From assembly GCF_004302915.1 (NCBI RefSeq), contig NZ_QQBI01000002.1, forward strand, positions 1 through 64,000: a stretch of 64,000 nt of DNA, given 5' to 3'. Positions 16,945 through 28,000 of this stretch are shown in pieces. Each line of letters begins with the position of its first letter. Within the stretch, counting starts at the first letter, position 1. The position numbers and the translations under genes were made by a program. This DNA is from Komagataeibacter xylinus (GTDB lineage: Bacteria; Pseudomonadota; Alphaproteobacteria; Acetobacterales; Acetobacteraceae). The notes under the pieces were generated by a model, which was given only the letters and a program-made list of their open reading frames with translations, was not told where the DNA came from and did not search any database.

Positions 16945-19322
16945 TGTCCCGTCCCGCCCCTTCCCCGCGCGCGCCGTCACCTGTGCGGCTCCCCGCCGCC
17001 ATGCGGCGGTTTTCGCGCGGGCTGCTGCTTGCGGCCACGGCACTGGGCGGGCTCATGTTCGGGGCGGATGCACGGGCGGACGGGCCGGTGCGCGCCATGC
17101 CCATCCATGCGCCCAAGAGCCAGCCCGAACCCCCGGCCTCGTTTACCGGCACGGTCTCGAATACCGACCCGATGACCTTCCAGGCCGACCATGTGGCCTA
17201 TGACAGCAAGAACGGCATCGCCACATGGACCGGCAACGTGCAGCTGTGGCAGAATGACCAGATCATGCGCGCCGACAAGGTCGTATACGACCGCAACACC
17301 GGCATTGCCGCGGCGCGGGGCAACGTGGCACTCGTCGAGCCTGACGGCACCGTGCTGTTTACCGAATATGCCGAGCTGAGCAACGGCATGCGCGATGGCA
17401 TCATGACGCGCATGTACGCCCAGATGTATGACAACGCCCGCCTTGCCGCCAACGGCCTGCGGCGCACCAACAGCAAGGTCAATGACCTCACGCGCGTGGT
17501 CTATACCGCATGCGAGATCTGTGCCCGCCACCCCGAGCGCGCGCCGTTCTGGCAGTTCCGCTCCTTTGACGCCACGCATGACCTGCAGCACAAGCGGCTG
17601 GAATTCCGCGATGTGTTCTTTGATTTCTTTGGCGTGCCGGTTTTCTACCTGCCCGCCTTCTCCATGACCGACCCGTCCGTGCGGCGGCAGAGCGGGTTCC
17701 TCACCCCCGGCTTCACCCCGCATGACCGCTACCTGGGCACGTATGTCACCATCCCGTATTACTGGGTGATCGACCGCTTCTCCGATCTTACGGCAACCGG
17801 GCTGTTCGCCACGCGCACCGGGCCGGAACTCATGATGAATTTCCGCCGGTATTTCAAAACCGCGCGCCTCAACGTCAATGGCAACATCGCCTATGACACC
17901 CACCATGACAGCACATACGTCAATACATTTGGCGATACGGTGGACAGCTCGAACAATCACGGCGTGCAGGGCTATATCTCGGCCAGCGGGCAGGTGAACA
18001 TCAACAAGTCCTGGCGCGCGGGCGGCAACATCCGCTGGGCCAGTTCGCCCAACTACATGCGCGACTACCGCGTGAGCGGCTACGGGCAGGATACGCTCAA
18101 TTCCAACCTCTACCTCGAAGGCTTCGGCACGGGCTCGTATTCGCGCATCGATGCCGAGGGCTATCAGGGCATGAACCAGGGCATCATCAACAACAAGGAC
18201 CTGCCCTGGGTCCTGCCGCGCTACACCTACAGCTATTTTGGCCAGCCCGATGCGCTGGGCGGCCGCTTCGCGCTTGATACGACGGATTTCTATGTCTATC
18301 GCCAGAACGGCACATCCGACCAGCGCGGCCAGCTCTCGCTCAACTGGGACCGCCCCTTCCACAATTCCCTGGGGCAGATCTGGAACCTGACGCTGCATGT
18401 CGAATCCGCCGTCCATCGCGCGACCGACCTCAACGCCCAGCCCAATTTTGGCCGCACGGCGCGCGCGCAGGTGCAGGGCCAGGTGGAGCCTACGGTGGCG
18501 CTGAAGATGAACTGGCCCTTCCTGCGCAGCTTCAACCACAATACCGGCACCCAGATCCTCGAGCCGATCGTGCAGTTCATCGCCGCCCCCAACACCGGCA
18601 ACAGCACGTCACGCAATATCCCCAACGAGGACAGCCTGACCTACGAGTTCACCGATTCCACGCTGTTCGCCATCAACCGCTACGCGGGCACCGACCGGCT
18701 CGATGGCGGCCTGCGCGCCAATGTGGGGCTGCATAACAACTGGACCTGGAACGGCCACCAGATCGACGTGCTGATCGGCGAGAGCTTCCAGGAACATATC
18801 GACCATAACCGCATCCCCTATTCGGGGCTGAACCATCACCTGTCGGATGTGGTGATGGGCACGCACATGGTGCCCAACCAGTATTTCGATTTTGACGGCA
18901 AGATGCGGCTCGACCCCTATGCGGGCAAGGTCGACTTTGCCGATGCGCTGGGCAGCGCGGGGTTCCGCCATTTCCGCGTAACGGGTGGCTACCTGTTCGA
19001 GCCGGTGACGCCGTACTACTATTACGCCCAGCGCTCCTATGCCTCGGTGCCGCCAGCCATTTACTACAAGCCGGTGAGCGAACTCACGGTGGGCGCCGCC
19101 TCCAACTGGGATAACTGGCACATCGCCGCCTACCTGCGCCGCAGCCTGTCGCGCAAGGAAAGCGTGGCGGTGGGTGGCGATGCGGGCTATCAGAATGACT
19201 GCTTCGGGCTGGATGTCATGTATCTCAAGCAGTACACCACGATTGGTGGCCAACAGAGCAATTCGACCGTAATGTTCTCCCTTACGTTCAAAACCATCGG
19301 CACGTTTGGTATAAATGGCTGA
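16944..19322 (+). CDS. lptD: LPS assembly outer-membrane protein LptD
   Basis: The 792-residue protein starts with a basic region and signal peptide (RRFSRGLLLAATALGGLMFG, cleavage near ADARA). The periplasmic OstA-like domain comes next (about 60-200: FQADHVAYDSKNGIATWTG, VYDRNTGIAAARGNV). The C-terminal part is a long beta-barrel rich in alternating aromatic/polar residues. A C-E-I-C motif (TACEICARHPERAPFW) could take part in the inter-domain disulfides known for LptD. It receives LPS from the Lpt bridge and inserts it into the outer leaflet. Translation is coupled to lptG (TGATG) and surA (8-bp overlap). Confidence 0.92.
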   Translation: MSRPAPSPRAPSPVRLPAAMRRFSRGLLLAATALGGLMFGADARADGPVRAMPIHAPKSQPEPPASFTGTVSNTDPMTFQADHVAYDSKNGIATWTGNVQLWQNDQIMRADKVVYDRNTGIAAARGNVALVEPDGTVLFTEYAELSNGMRDGIMTRMYAQMYDNARLAANGLRRTNSKVNDLTRVVYTACEICARHPERAPFWQFRSFDATHDLQHKRLEFRDVFFDFFGVPVFYLPAFSMTDPSVRRQSGFLTPGFTPHDRYLGTYVTIPYYWVIDRFSDLTATGLFATRTGPELMMNFRRYFKTARLNVNGNIAYDTHHDSTYVNTFGDTVDSSNNHGVQGYISASGQVNINKSWRAGGNIRWASSPNYMRDYRVSGYGQDTLNSNLYLEGFGTGSYSRIDAEGYQGMNQGIINNKDLPWVLPRYTYSYFGQPDALGGRFALDTTDFYVYRQNGTSDQRGQLSLNWDRPFHNSLGQIWNLTLHVESAVHRATDLNAQPNFGRTARAQVQGQVEPTVALKMNWPFLRSFNHNTGTQILEPIVQFIAAPNTGNSTSRNIPNEDSLTYEFTDSTLFAINRYAGTDRLDGGLRANVGLHNNWTWNGHQIDVLIGESFQEHIDHNRIPYSGLNHHLSDVVMGTHMVPNQYFDFDGKMRLDPYAGKVDFADALGSAGFRHFRVTGGYLFEPVTPYYYYAQRSYASVPPAIYYKPVSELTVGAASNWDNWHIAAYLRRSLSRKESVAVGGDAGYQNDCFGLDVMYLKQYTTIGGQQSNSTVMFSLTFKTIGTFGING

Positions 19323-20724
19323 CCTGATGCGCGAAAGACCGAGCCGGATGTCCCTCTTCCCCGCCACCCGTGGCACAGCCTTCCCCCCCGCACCCCGCAG
19401 CCGTGGCCCGCGCCGTACGCTGGCGGCCACCCTGCTGGCCTGCCTGGCGCTGGTGGGGCACCAGCCCGTGGCCAATGCCCGCAGCGCCCATGCCATTGCC
19501 CAGCAGGCCCAGGCGGCGGAAGATCAGGATGCCATTGTTGCCACCGTCAATGGCGCGGTGCTGACCAAGCGCGACATCGACACGCGCGGACGGCTTTTTG
19601 CGCTCTCCTCGGGGCTGGATGTGAGCGATGATGTGATGCAGCGCCTGCGCCCGCAGATCGTGCGCCAGCTGATCGATGAAAAGCTGCGCATGCAGGAAAT
19701 GCTCGATCGCCACATCAACGTACCCCTCCAGCAGATCGCGGATGCCATTGCCGGCATCGAGCAGCGCAATGGCATGCCCCAGAACGCGCTGCGCAACAAG
19801 CTGGCGGAAGATGGCGTGTCGCTTACCACGCTGATCGACCAGATCCGCGTGCAGCTTGGCTGGTCGCAGGTGCTGCGGCAGGAAACGGCGGAGCATGGGC
19901 GCATTACCGCAGCCGAGATCGAACAGCGCATGGCCGCGCTCAAGCGCGAAGACGGCAAGCCGGAATACATGATCAGCGAGATCTTCATTCCCGTCGAGGA
20001 CCAGCGCCACCCCGAAGGCGAACTGAAATTCACCGAGACCATCATTCAGGAACTGCGCGAGGGCGCGCCCTTCCCCATTGTCGCGGCCCAGTTCTCGCAG
20101 GGGCAGAGCGCGCTTGACGGCGGCATGATGGGCTGGACGCAGGAAGACGGACTCGACCCGCAGGTGGTGACCGTCGCGCGCCAGATGCCCGATGGCGCCA
20201 TTTCCAACCCCATCCGGGTGGCGGGGGGTTACGTGATCGCCACCATCGCCGAGCGCCGCACGGTGGGCCACCAGATGGTGACCGTGCTGTCCATCCGGCA
20301 GGCCTTCTTCCCCTTCGATGCGCCGCTCGACCCCGAGAACCCGACGGACCAGCAGAAGCAGACGCTCGATGCCGCCAATGCCTTTTCCACCACGGCCAAG
20401 AACTGCGACCAGGTGGAAGCGCAGAACAAGAAAAACGGCGAAAAGCACCCCTCTGACCCCGGCGACCTGATGCTGAACCACCTCAACCCGCAGATGCGCG
20501 AGGTGCTCGAGCCGCTCCCGCCCGGCAAGCCCAGCCACCCGCTGGTTTCGGTGGATGGCATTCTAGTGCTGATGGTCTGTTCGCGTGAAGAGCGCAACAT
20601 CGCCATCCAGACGCCCAGCCAGATTGCCGATCACCTGCTGAGCGAGCGCGTGGAGCAGACCTCGCGCCAGCTCAACCGCGACCTGCAGCGCCGTGCGATC
20701 ATCGACATGCGCTCCAAGACCTGA
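19315..20724 (+). CDS. surA: Periplasmic peptidyl-prolyl isomerase SurA
   Basis: The 469-residue protein has a signal sequence at about residues 33-57 (RRTLAATLLACLALVG), then the SurA N-terminal chaperone domain (AIVATVNGAVLTKRDID, RQLIDEKLRMQEML). One parvulin domain is clear (about 215-320: YMISEIFIPVEDQ, FSQGQSALDGGMMGW, ISNPIRVAGGYVI). SurA chaperones outer-membrane proteins, LptD in particular, which fits its overlap with lptD. Later starts (ATG 19327 or 19348) would shorten the unusually long N-region. Confidence 0.88.
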   Translation: MADLMRERPSRMSLFPATRGTAFPPAPRSRGPRRTLAATLLACLALVGHQPVANARSAHAIAQQAQAAEDQDAIVATVNGAVLTKRDIDTRGRLFALSSGLDVSDDVMQRLRPQIVRQLIDEKLRMQEMLDRHINVPLQQIADAIAGIEQRNGMPQNALRNKLAEDGVSLTTLIDQIRVQLGWSQVLRQETAEHGRITAAEIEQRMAALKREDGKPEYMISEIFIPVEDQRHPEGELKFTETIIQELREGAPFPIVAAQFSQGQSALDGGMMGWTQEDGLDPQVVTVARQMPDGAISNPIRVAGGYVIATIAERRTVGHQMVTVLSIRQAFFPFDAPLDPENPTDQQKQTLDAANAFSTTAKNCDQVEAQNKKNGEKHPSDPGDLMLNHLNPQMREVLEPLPPGKPSHPLVSVDGILVLMVCSREERNIAIQTPSQIADHLLSERVEQTSRQLNRDLQRRAIIDMRSKT

Positions 20725-20732
20725 GTGCTTTC

Positions 20733-21584
20733 ATGACCATGCCACAACGCCCCCACGGGCTTGAGCCGCTGCGCGATACCATCGCGCGGCATGGGCTGGA
20801 TGCCCGCAAGGCGCTTGGGCAGCACTTCCTGCTTGATCCGGGCATTACGGCGCGGATCGCGGCCCTGGCGGGCGACCTTGCGGGGCAGCATGTGGTCGAG
20901 GTCGGCCCCGGCCCCGGCGGCCTGACCCGCGCGCTGCTTGACACGAAGGCGGCCAGCGTCATCGCCGTCGAGGTCGATCCACGCGCAGTGGCGGTCATTA
21001 CCGAGCTTGCGGCGCACGCACCGGACCGCCTGCAGATCATCGAGGCGGACGCCATGCGCCGGGATCTCGCCACGCTGTGCCCCGCCCCGCGCCAGATCAT
21101 TGCCAACCTGCCCTACAATGTGGGCACACCGCTGCTGGTGGGCTGGCTGCGGCAGGCAAGCGCGTGGTCGCGGCTGACGCTCATGTTCCAGCAGGAAGTG
21201 GCCGAGCGTATCTGCGCCGCCCCCGGCTCCGACCATTACGGCCGGCTGGGCGTGCTGGCGCAGTGGACATGCCGCTGCGGGGTCATGATGCATATTCCCC
21301 CCGGCGCGTTCTCGCCGCCGCCCAAGGTCCACTCCGCCGTGGTGGGGCTGATCCCGCATGCCGAGCAGCCCGATGCGGCCCTGTTCCGCGCCATGGAGCA
21401 GGTCACGGCCGCAGCCTTCGGGCAGCGGCGCAAGATGCTGCGCGGGTCGCTGAAATCCATTGGCGGCGAAGCACTTCTGGCCGAAGCGGGAATTGAGGGC
21501 AGCCGCCGGGCGGAGACGCTCGAGATCGCGGATTTCGACCGCCTCGCCCGCCTGCATGCCCGCCGCAGCGCCGCCGTAACCTGA
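20733..21584 (+). CDS. rsmA: 16S rRNA (adenine1518/1519-N6)-dimethyltransferase
   Basis: The 283-residue KsgA/RsmA enzyme dimethylates two adenines in helix 45 of 16S rRNA during 30S maturation. KALGQHFLLDP opens the fold, VVEVGPGPGGLTRALL binds SAM and NLPYNVGTPLL is the catalytic NLPY motif. The gene lies 8 bp after surA. In enterobacteria pdxA separates surA and rsmA; here it is absent. A palindromic intergenic repeat follows. Confidence 0.93.
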   Translation: MTMPQRPHGLEPLRDTIARHGLDARKALGQHFLLDPGITARIAALAGDLAGQHVVEVGPGPGGLTRALLDTKAASVIAVEVDPRAVAVITELAAHAPDRLQIIEADAMRRDLATLCPAPRQIIANLPYNVGTPLLVGWLRQASAWSRLTLMFQQEVAERICAAPGSDHYGRLGVLAQWTCRCGVMMHIPPGAFSPPPKVHSAVVGLIPHAEQPDAALFRAMEQVTAAAFGQRRKMLRGSLKSIGGEALLAEAGIEGSRRAETLEIADFDRLARLHARRSAAVT

Positions 21585-21588
21585 AGAG

Positions 21589-21673
21589 ATAAAAGTTTTT
21601 GGTGAAGCTTTTTGCAAAAAGCTTCAGGAGAATGCCGCCTTTCTGAAAAAAGGCAGCGCCCGAAAACTTTTAT
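21589..21673. repeat. Intergenic palindromic element (copy B, complete core)
   Basis: An outer pair AAAAGTTTTTGG (21591-21602) / CCGAAAACTTTTAT (21660-21673) encloses two hairpins: GAAGCTTTTT / AAAAAGCTTC (21604-21625) and GCCGCCTTTC / GAAAAAAGGCAGC (21634-21657). It lies between the convergent rsmA and cfa genes, where it may also stop transcription from both sides. Confidence 0.8.
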
Positions 21674-21684
21674 TCTGTTGCGGC

Positions 21685-22908
21685 TTACGCAGCACTTTCC
21701 ACCCGCTGCCCGCGCGCCATCATATAGTCACGCGCCAGCGGCAGGGCATCGATTTCACGCGAGAGCGTGAGCTGGAAGTTCATGTGCCCCTGCACGCGAA
21801 ATGCCAGTTCCGACACCACCAGATAGAACTCGAACATGCGGCAGAAACGCTCATCATACAGCCGGGCGATCTGGGCGCGCCGGGCTGCGAACCGGGTGCG
21901 CCAGTGAGCGATGGTGCGGGCATAATGCAGGCGCCATATCTCGCAGTCAGCCAGCCACAGCCCGGCCCGTTCCACCGCCCCCACCACCTCGCTCACGGCG
22001 GGGGAATAGCCACCGGGAAAGATGTAGCGGTCAATCCACGGATTGGTCACGCCCGGGCCTTCCCTCCGGCCTATGGCGTGCAGCACCATCACGCCATCGG
22101 GCCGGAGCGCGCGGCGCATGGCGGCAAAGAAGGCAGGATAATGCGCCACCCCCACATGCTCGAACATGCCGACTGAAATGATCCGGTCATACTGCCGGGC
22201 CACGGTGCGGTAATCGAGCAGCTCGAAGCGCACCCTGCCCTCCAGCCCGGCAGCACGCGCCCGGCCCTGGGCAATGTGCAACTGCTCGCGCGACAGGGTA
22301 ATGCCGGTGACATACGCGCCGTAATCACGCGCCAGCGTCAGCCCCAGGCCACCCCAGCCACAGCCGACATCCAGCACGCTCATGCCGGGGCGGTGCAGGT
22401 ACAGCTTGGCGGCAAGATGATGCTTCTTGGCCGCCTGCGCCTCGGCCAGCGTTTCGTGCCCGGTGGGAAAATAGCCGCAGGAATACTGCATGTCCTCATC
22501 AAGGAAATGCCGGTACAGCGTGCTGTCGAGGTCATAATGGTGGGCGACATTACGCCGGGCGCGCTGGCTGGTATTATTTTGCAGCCACGACCGCGCCATG
22601 TAGCGCAGGGTGGAAAACACGCGCTCGCCCGCCGGGCTCCGCTCCATCACGTTGCGCATGAGCACATGCATCAGCTCATACAGCGTGCAGCCCACGGGGT
22701 ATAACGTGCCCGCCATGTAGGCCTCGCCCACCTTCAGCGCGGGATCGAGCAGCAGGGCACGCGCGGTGGCCGGATCGGCAAGGCGCATGGCGGCCTCCGG
22801 GCCGGGCCTGCCCACGTAGATGCGCCGGTCTCCATCAGGGTAATAGACCTCGAGCCGGCCTGATGTGATGAAATGGGCGAACGCCCGGTCCAGCAGTACA
22901 GGCGCCAT
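21685..22908 (-). CDS. cfa: Cyclopropane-fatty-acyl-phospholipid synthase
   Basis: The 407-residue SAM-dependent enzyme adds a methylene group across cis double bonds of membrane lipids, which is linked to acid and ethanol tolerance. The SAM site VLDVGCGWGGLGLTLARDYG lies near the middle; it is preceded by NVAHHYDLDSTLYRHFLD and MQYSCGYF and followed by SVGMFEHVG, all typical of Cfa. An N-terminal lipid-binding domain of about 90 residues is present. I chose ATG 22908 because GGGGAGAAG precedes it at good spacing; ATG 22932 adds eight residues. Confidence 0.92.
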   Translation of the reverse strand: MAPVLLDRAFAHFITSGRLEVYYPDGDRRIYVGRPGPEAAMRLADPATARALLLDPALKVGEAYMAGTLYPVGCTLYELMHVLMRNVMERSPAGERVFSTLRYMARSWLQNNTSQRARRNVAHHYDLDSTLYRHFLDEDMQYSCGYFPTGHETLAEAQAAKKHHLAAKLYLHRPGMSVLDVGCGWGGLGLTLARDYGAYVTGITLSREQLHIAQGRARAAGLEGRVRFELLDYRTVARQYDRIISVGMFEHVGVAHYPAFFAAMRRALRPDGVMVLHAIGRREGPGVTNPWIDRYIFPGGYSPAVSEVVGAVERAGLWLADCEIWRLHYARTIAHWRTRFAARRAQIARLYDERFCRMFEFYLVVSELAFRVQGHMNFQLTLSREIDALPLARDYMMARGQRVESAA

Positions 22909-22950
22909 CGGTCTTCTCCCCGCATGCCTCATGCTGCAACCCGAACGGCA

Positions 22951-22982
22951 AAAGCCCGGAAGAGTTTCCTCTTCCGGGCTTT
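22951..22982. terminator. Rho-independent terminator of the rpsF-rpsR-rplI operon
   Basis: A perfect 14-bp stem (AAAGCCCGGAAGAG / CTCTTCCGGGCTTT) has a four-base loop. On the minus strand the stem ends in TTTT. It lies about 50 bp beyond the rplI stop and just upstream of cfa, insulating the two units. Confidence 0.85.
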
Positions 22983-23029
22983 CACAACCACTCCAGCCAC
23001 CCGCCAGGCGGGTTGCAGGGTCAGGTCAA

Positions 23030-23620
23030 TCAGACAGCCGGGGTTTCCTCGATGGCGGTCTCTTCCGAAACTTCGCCCTCGGTTACCACGCCTTCGTCAG
23101 CCAGTGTGGGTTCGTCGTCGATATCAACGCCGATTTCCTCGCCACGGGCCTGACGCTCTGCTTCTTCCTCAGAGCGGGCAACATTCACGGTGACCTGCAT
23201 GGACACTTCCGGGTGCAGGGCAACGCTTACGTCATACAGGCCAAGCTGCTTGATCGGCTCGGGCAGGATCACCTGGTTGCGGGTGATGGTCAGGCCGGCC
23301 TTGGTCGCCGCTTCAGCGATGTCACGGGTCGTGACCGAGCCGTACAGGCTGCCGCTGTCACCCGCCTGGCGGATCAGGATGACCGACAGGCCGTGCATGC
23401 GCTCGGACAGGCGCTCGGCCTCCTCGCGGTTCTTGAGGTTCTGGGCCTCAAGCTGCACGCGCTCACGCTCGAAACGCTCGCGGTTATGTGCGTTGGCGCG
23501 GATCGCCTTGCCCTGGGGCAGCAGGAAGTTACGGGCATAGCCCGGCTTCACCGTGACGATCTCGCCCATCTGGCCCAGCTTCTCGACGCGCTGGAGCAGG
23601 ATGAGTTCTACTGCGGACAT
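23030..23620 (-). CDS. rplI: 50S ribosomal protein L9
   Basis: The 196-residue L9 shows the signature [20 protein letters not shown], the central helix region rich in E/R ([15 protein letters not shown]) and the C-terminal rRNA-binding domain. An acidic tail of about 45 residues (from [14 protein letters not shown] on) extends it beyond the usual 150 residues, as often seen in Alphaproteobacteria. It is the last gene of the S6-S18-L9 operon, followed by a strong terminator. Confidence 0.97.
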   Translation of the reverse strand: MSAVELILLQRVEKLGQMGEIVTVKPGYARNFLLPQGKAIRANAHNRERFERERVQLEAQNLKNREEAERLSERMHGLSVILIRQAGDSGSLYGSVTTRDIAEAATKAGLTITRNQVILPEPIKQLGLYDVSVALHPEVSMQVTVNVARSEEEAERQARGEEIGVDIDDEPTLADEGVVTEGEVSEETAIEETPAV

Positions 23621-23633
23621 GATTCTGCCTCCC

Positions 23634-23909
23634 TCAGCTTACAATGTAGGGCAGCAAAGCCAGGAAACGCGCACGCTTGATGGCCTGGGCCAGTTCACGC
23701 TGCTTCTTGGCGGAGACTGCCGTGATGCGGCTGGGAACGATCTTGCCACGCTCGGACAGGAAGCGGCTCAGCAGGCGCACGTCCTTGTAGTCGATCTTCG
23801 GCGCGTTGGGGCCGGAGAACGGGCAGGACTTGCGACGACGGTAGAACGGACGGCGCGCGCCAACCGCAACGCGGCGGGCGGCGGGGTTGATCTCGGTGGT
23901 TTCAGACAT
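23634..23909 (-). CDS. rpsR: 30S ribosomal protein S18
   Basis: The 91-residue S18 has the conserved core [20 protein letters not shown] followed by [20 protein letters not shown] (quoted in parts). It binds next to S6 in the 30S platform. It lies 6 bp downstream of rpsF and 13 bp upstream of rplI on the same strand. [13 protein letters not shown] near the N-terminus is the usual S18 lead-in. Confidence 0.97.
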   Translation of the reverse strand: MSETTEINPAARRVAVGARRPFYRRRKSCPFSGPNAPKIDYKDVRLLSRFLSERGKIVPSRITAVSAKKQRELAQAIKRARFLALLPYIVS

Positions 23910-23915
23910 CAGCTC

Positions 23916-24401
23916 TTACTCCGCTTCGGCGCTGGCAGTGGCGTTGGCGCGCTGCTGTTCTTCACGCTCGTTACGGGCGCGGAACTCCTCGCGGTCATCG
24001 AAATTGCGGCGCGTGCCACGACCGCTCTCGAAACGGCCGGTGGGCTTGGGCCCACGGAAGCCACGCTCACGCTCATCGCCCTTGCGCGACAGGATGACCG
24101 AGGGAGCCTCGTCGATCTCGTCGATGCGCAGGGTCAGGACGCGCAGGATATCTTCGTTCAGGCCGAGCTGGCGCTCGATTTCCTTGACCGCGGCAGAAGG
24201 CGCATCAAGGCCGAGGAGCATGTAATGGCCCTTGCGGTTCTTCTTGATACGGTAAGCCAGCGTACGCAGGCCCCAGTATTCGCGCTTCTTGATGGAGCCG
24301 GACTCGGCTTCCAGATAGGTGGCGATGCCATCAGCAATGGCTTCGACCTGCTGCTGCGACACGTCATTACGTGCAATCAGCACGGTTTCATACAACGGCA
24401 T
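23916..24401 (-). CDS. rpsF: 30S ribosomal protein S6
   Basis: The protein has 161 residues. The S6 fold occupies about 1-100 (MPLYETVLIARNDVSQQQVE, YWGLRTLAYRIKKNRKGHY). An extended charged C-terminal tail is rich in R, E and A (RFESGRGTRRNFDDREEF). S6 forms a heterodimer with S18. First gene of the operon; a leader with paired segments lies upstream (24421-24523). Confidence 0.97.
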   Translation of the reverse strand: MPLYETVLIARNDVSQQQVEAIADGIATYLEAESGSIKKREYWGLRTLAYRIKKNRKGHYMLLGLDAPSAAVKEIERQLGLNEDILRVLTLRIDEIDEAPSVILSRKGDERERGFRGPKPTGRFESGRGTRRNFDDREEFRARNEREEQQRANATASAEAE

Positions 24402-24420
24402 TGGAACTCCCTTCGGATCA

Positions 24421-24523
24421 CTTCAACCCCCGCATGGACGGACACGGTCCGCCATGTTGCCCATAGGGCACGGGTATAGCCGGGAGCGATGCCACGCACC
24501 CGGCAGGGAAGGAGCGGGTTGAA
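24421..24523 (-). promoter_or_regulatory. Candidate structured leader of rpsF mRNA
   Basis: On the plus strand TTCAACCC (24422-24429) is complementary to GGGTTGAA (24516-24523), which would close a loop of about 90 bases ending near the rpsF ribosome binding site. Inside it, ATGG-a-CGGAC / GTCCG-CCAT (24434-24455) forms a nine-pair hairpin with one bulged base. S6:S18 leaders that autoregulate this operon are known in many bacteria; whether this is one is inference. Confidence 0.4.
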
Positions 24524-24560
24524 ACACAAACCCCGTCCCTGCACAAGGAAAAAGTACGGT

Positions 24561-25115
24561 TTACTTCGGATCTTTCGGCGCCAGCCACGTAAAGACGGGC
24601 TCGGGCGAGACAAGCTGCGGCTCATCATGGCGGAACCCCGTGACCGACTTGACCACCGCGAGCGGCACGTCAAGCATCGGGCCGGGGTCACGGGTCTCGC
24701 CCTGCGCCATCAGGGCGCGGGTGGCGGCAAAGGCCTCCTTGTGCAGCATGGGCACGGCGGGCGGGGCCTCGCCGCGTATGTCGAGCGCGAGCATCTCCCC
24801 TCCGCGCCCGTCATGCACCACGCTCCAGCGCTCCTCGCCCGCCTCATAGCCCTGGGCCTGGCTGACGGGGTCGACGCTCCCGACATCGCATGTGACCAGC
24901 TTGCCCTCGCGCACCAGGGTCCTGCGGTCATAATCGGCCAGAAGACCGCTATCGTTATCAACGCGGATAACAAACCACCCGTTGGGCAGGTCGGCTATGG
25001 CATAAGGCGCCTCACCACCCGGGTCCGGCGTGCCGGTGTCACGCAGGCCAAGCGCATCGATCAGGGCAGCCCGATCAACGCCGTGGAATTTGTAATAGGA
25101 TACGTCGAACTCCAT
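24561..25115 (-). CDS. Conserved-looking protein of unknown function
   Basis: The 184-residue soluble protein is acidic, with no signal peptide or membrane segment. Its frame has normal high-GC coding character and a balanced composition (for example YKFHGVDRAALIDALGLRD at the N-terminus and LAVVKSVTGFRHDEPQ near the end). The pattern IADLPNGWFVIRVDND suggests a mixed alpha/beta fold. I recognise no family motif. It is transcribed towards the rpsF operon and starts about 90 bp from the GNAT gene. Confidence 0.7.
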   Translation of the reverse strand: MEFDVSYYKFHGVDRAALIDALGLRDTGTPDPGGEAPYAIADLPNGWFVIRVDNDSGLLADYDRRTLVREGKLVTCDVGSVDPVSQAQGYEAGEERWSVVHDGRGGEMLALDIRGEAPPAVPMLHKEAFAATRALMAQGETRDPGPMLDVPLAVVKSVTGFRHDEPQLVSPEPVFTWLAPKDPK

Positions 25116-25208
25116 TTCCCTCTCTCCAATTATGGGACAGGAAGGAAATGGTAACGGTTTTGTGTTATAACAATATCTGGAATACTATTTTTATGCGCAT
25201 GCCTGCAT

Positions 25209-25800
25209 TCAGGCCAGCCGCAGCCGCGCGGGCGGCACAAGGCCGAGCGCATGCGGGATGGTCCATACCTCATGCAGGGTGCGCACCTTGCGAAAGCCTG
25301 CCCGCAGGTAATTGGGCAGGGCGCGCGGATGGTCGGCCGAGCAGGTATTGACCCTGACCACGGCAGGCCGCAGCCCCCAGGCCCGCGCCACCATGTTGTG
25401 CAGGAAGGCCTGCCCCACCCCGCGCCCGATCCATGCGGGCAACAGGCCGAAATAGGCGATGTTCACGTCAGGCGCGTAGCGGCTGTCAAGTTCGCAGAAA
25501 CCGGCGGGCTCACCGCCATCATAAAGCACATGCACGGCAATGCCGGGGCCCGAGAGCAGGCGGGCAAGCTCGGCATCGGGCATGACGCGGCGCAGCCACC
25601 AGCAGTAATCCTGCCCCACCGCATCATACAGGGCGCGGTACCACGCCACCCCGGGGCGGAAGGTCTGGCGGATGCTGTAGCCCGGCGGCAGCGCCGGGGG
25701 GATCCCTGGTGGCGGGCGGTCCATGCACAGGAACGTCACATCCACCCCGATCCGTGTTCCACCCCCATCCGGCTCATCGCGGCTGGGGGCACATGGAACC

Positions 25801-25814
<14 letters not shown>
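25209..25814 (-). CDS. GNAT-family N-acetyltransferase
   Basis: The protein has 201 residues (about 170 if started at MDRPPPG, 25724). The acetyl-CoA binding segment appears as [21 protein letters not shown] (quoted in parts: [21 protein letters not shown]), an R-x-x-G-x-G/A pattern preceded by a beta strand (VNIAYF). [22 protein letters not shown] is the usual C-terminal half with the ARxxY-like YLRAGF. The substrate is unknown. The longer start overlaps the rpoD stop by 14 bp, so coupling to rpoD is possible. Confidence 0.8.
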
Positions 25815-27780
<1,966 letters not shown>

Positions 27781-28000
27781 GCCCGATCAATCCCTACCCA
27801 GCAAATCCGTTTACTCGCGTGCGCCCGAACCGGCCCGCGCACAGGGGCCGCGCCCTTGTTCCCGCCCCCTTCGCGCAGCGGGACAGGATACGGCCAATCA
27901 TACCGTTTTCATCTGCATTTGTCTGGTGCAGGTGGTCGATAACATGGTCGAAGTCAAGGGCAGGCGCGCCCCATTTCATGCAATCGGCCCATTTTCCGCC

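Noticed and set aside
16977-18539. 520-codon open frame antisense to lptD
   Set aside because: Mirror of lptD coding sequence; no motif, and the plus-strand gene is certain.
27781-28000. Possible heat-shock promoter of rpoD within the dnaG-rpoD gap
   Set aside because: No sequence close to a sigma-32 or a good sigma-70 promoter could be identified by eye.
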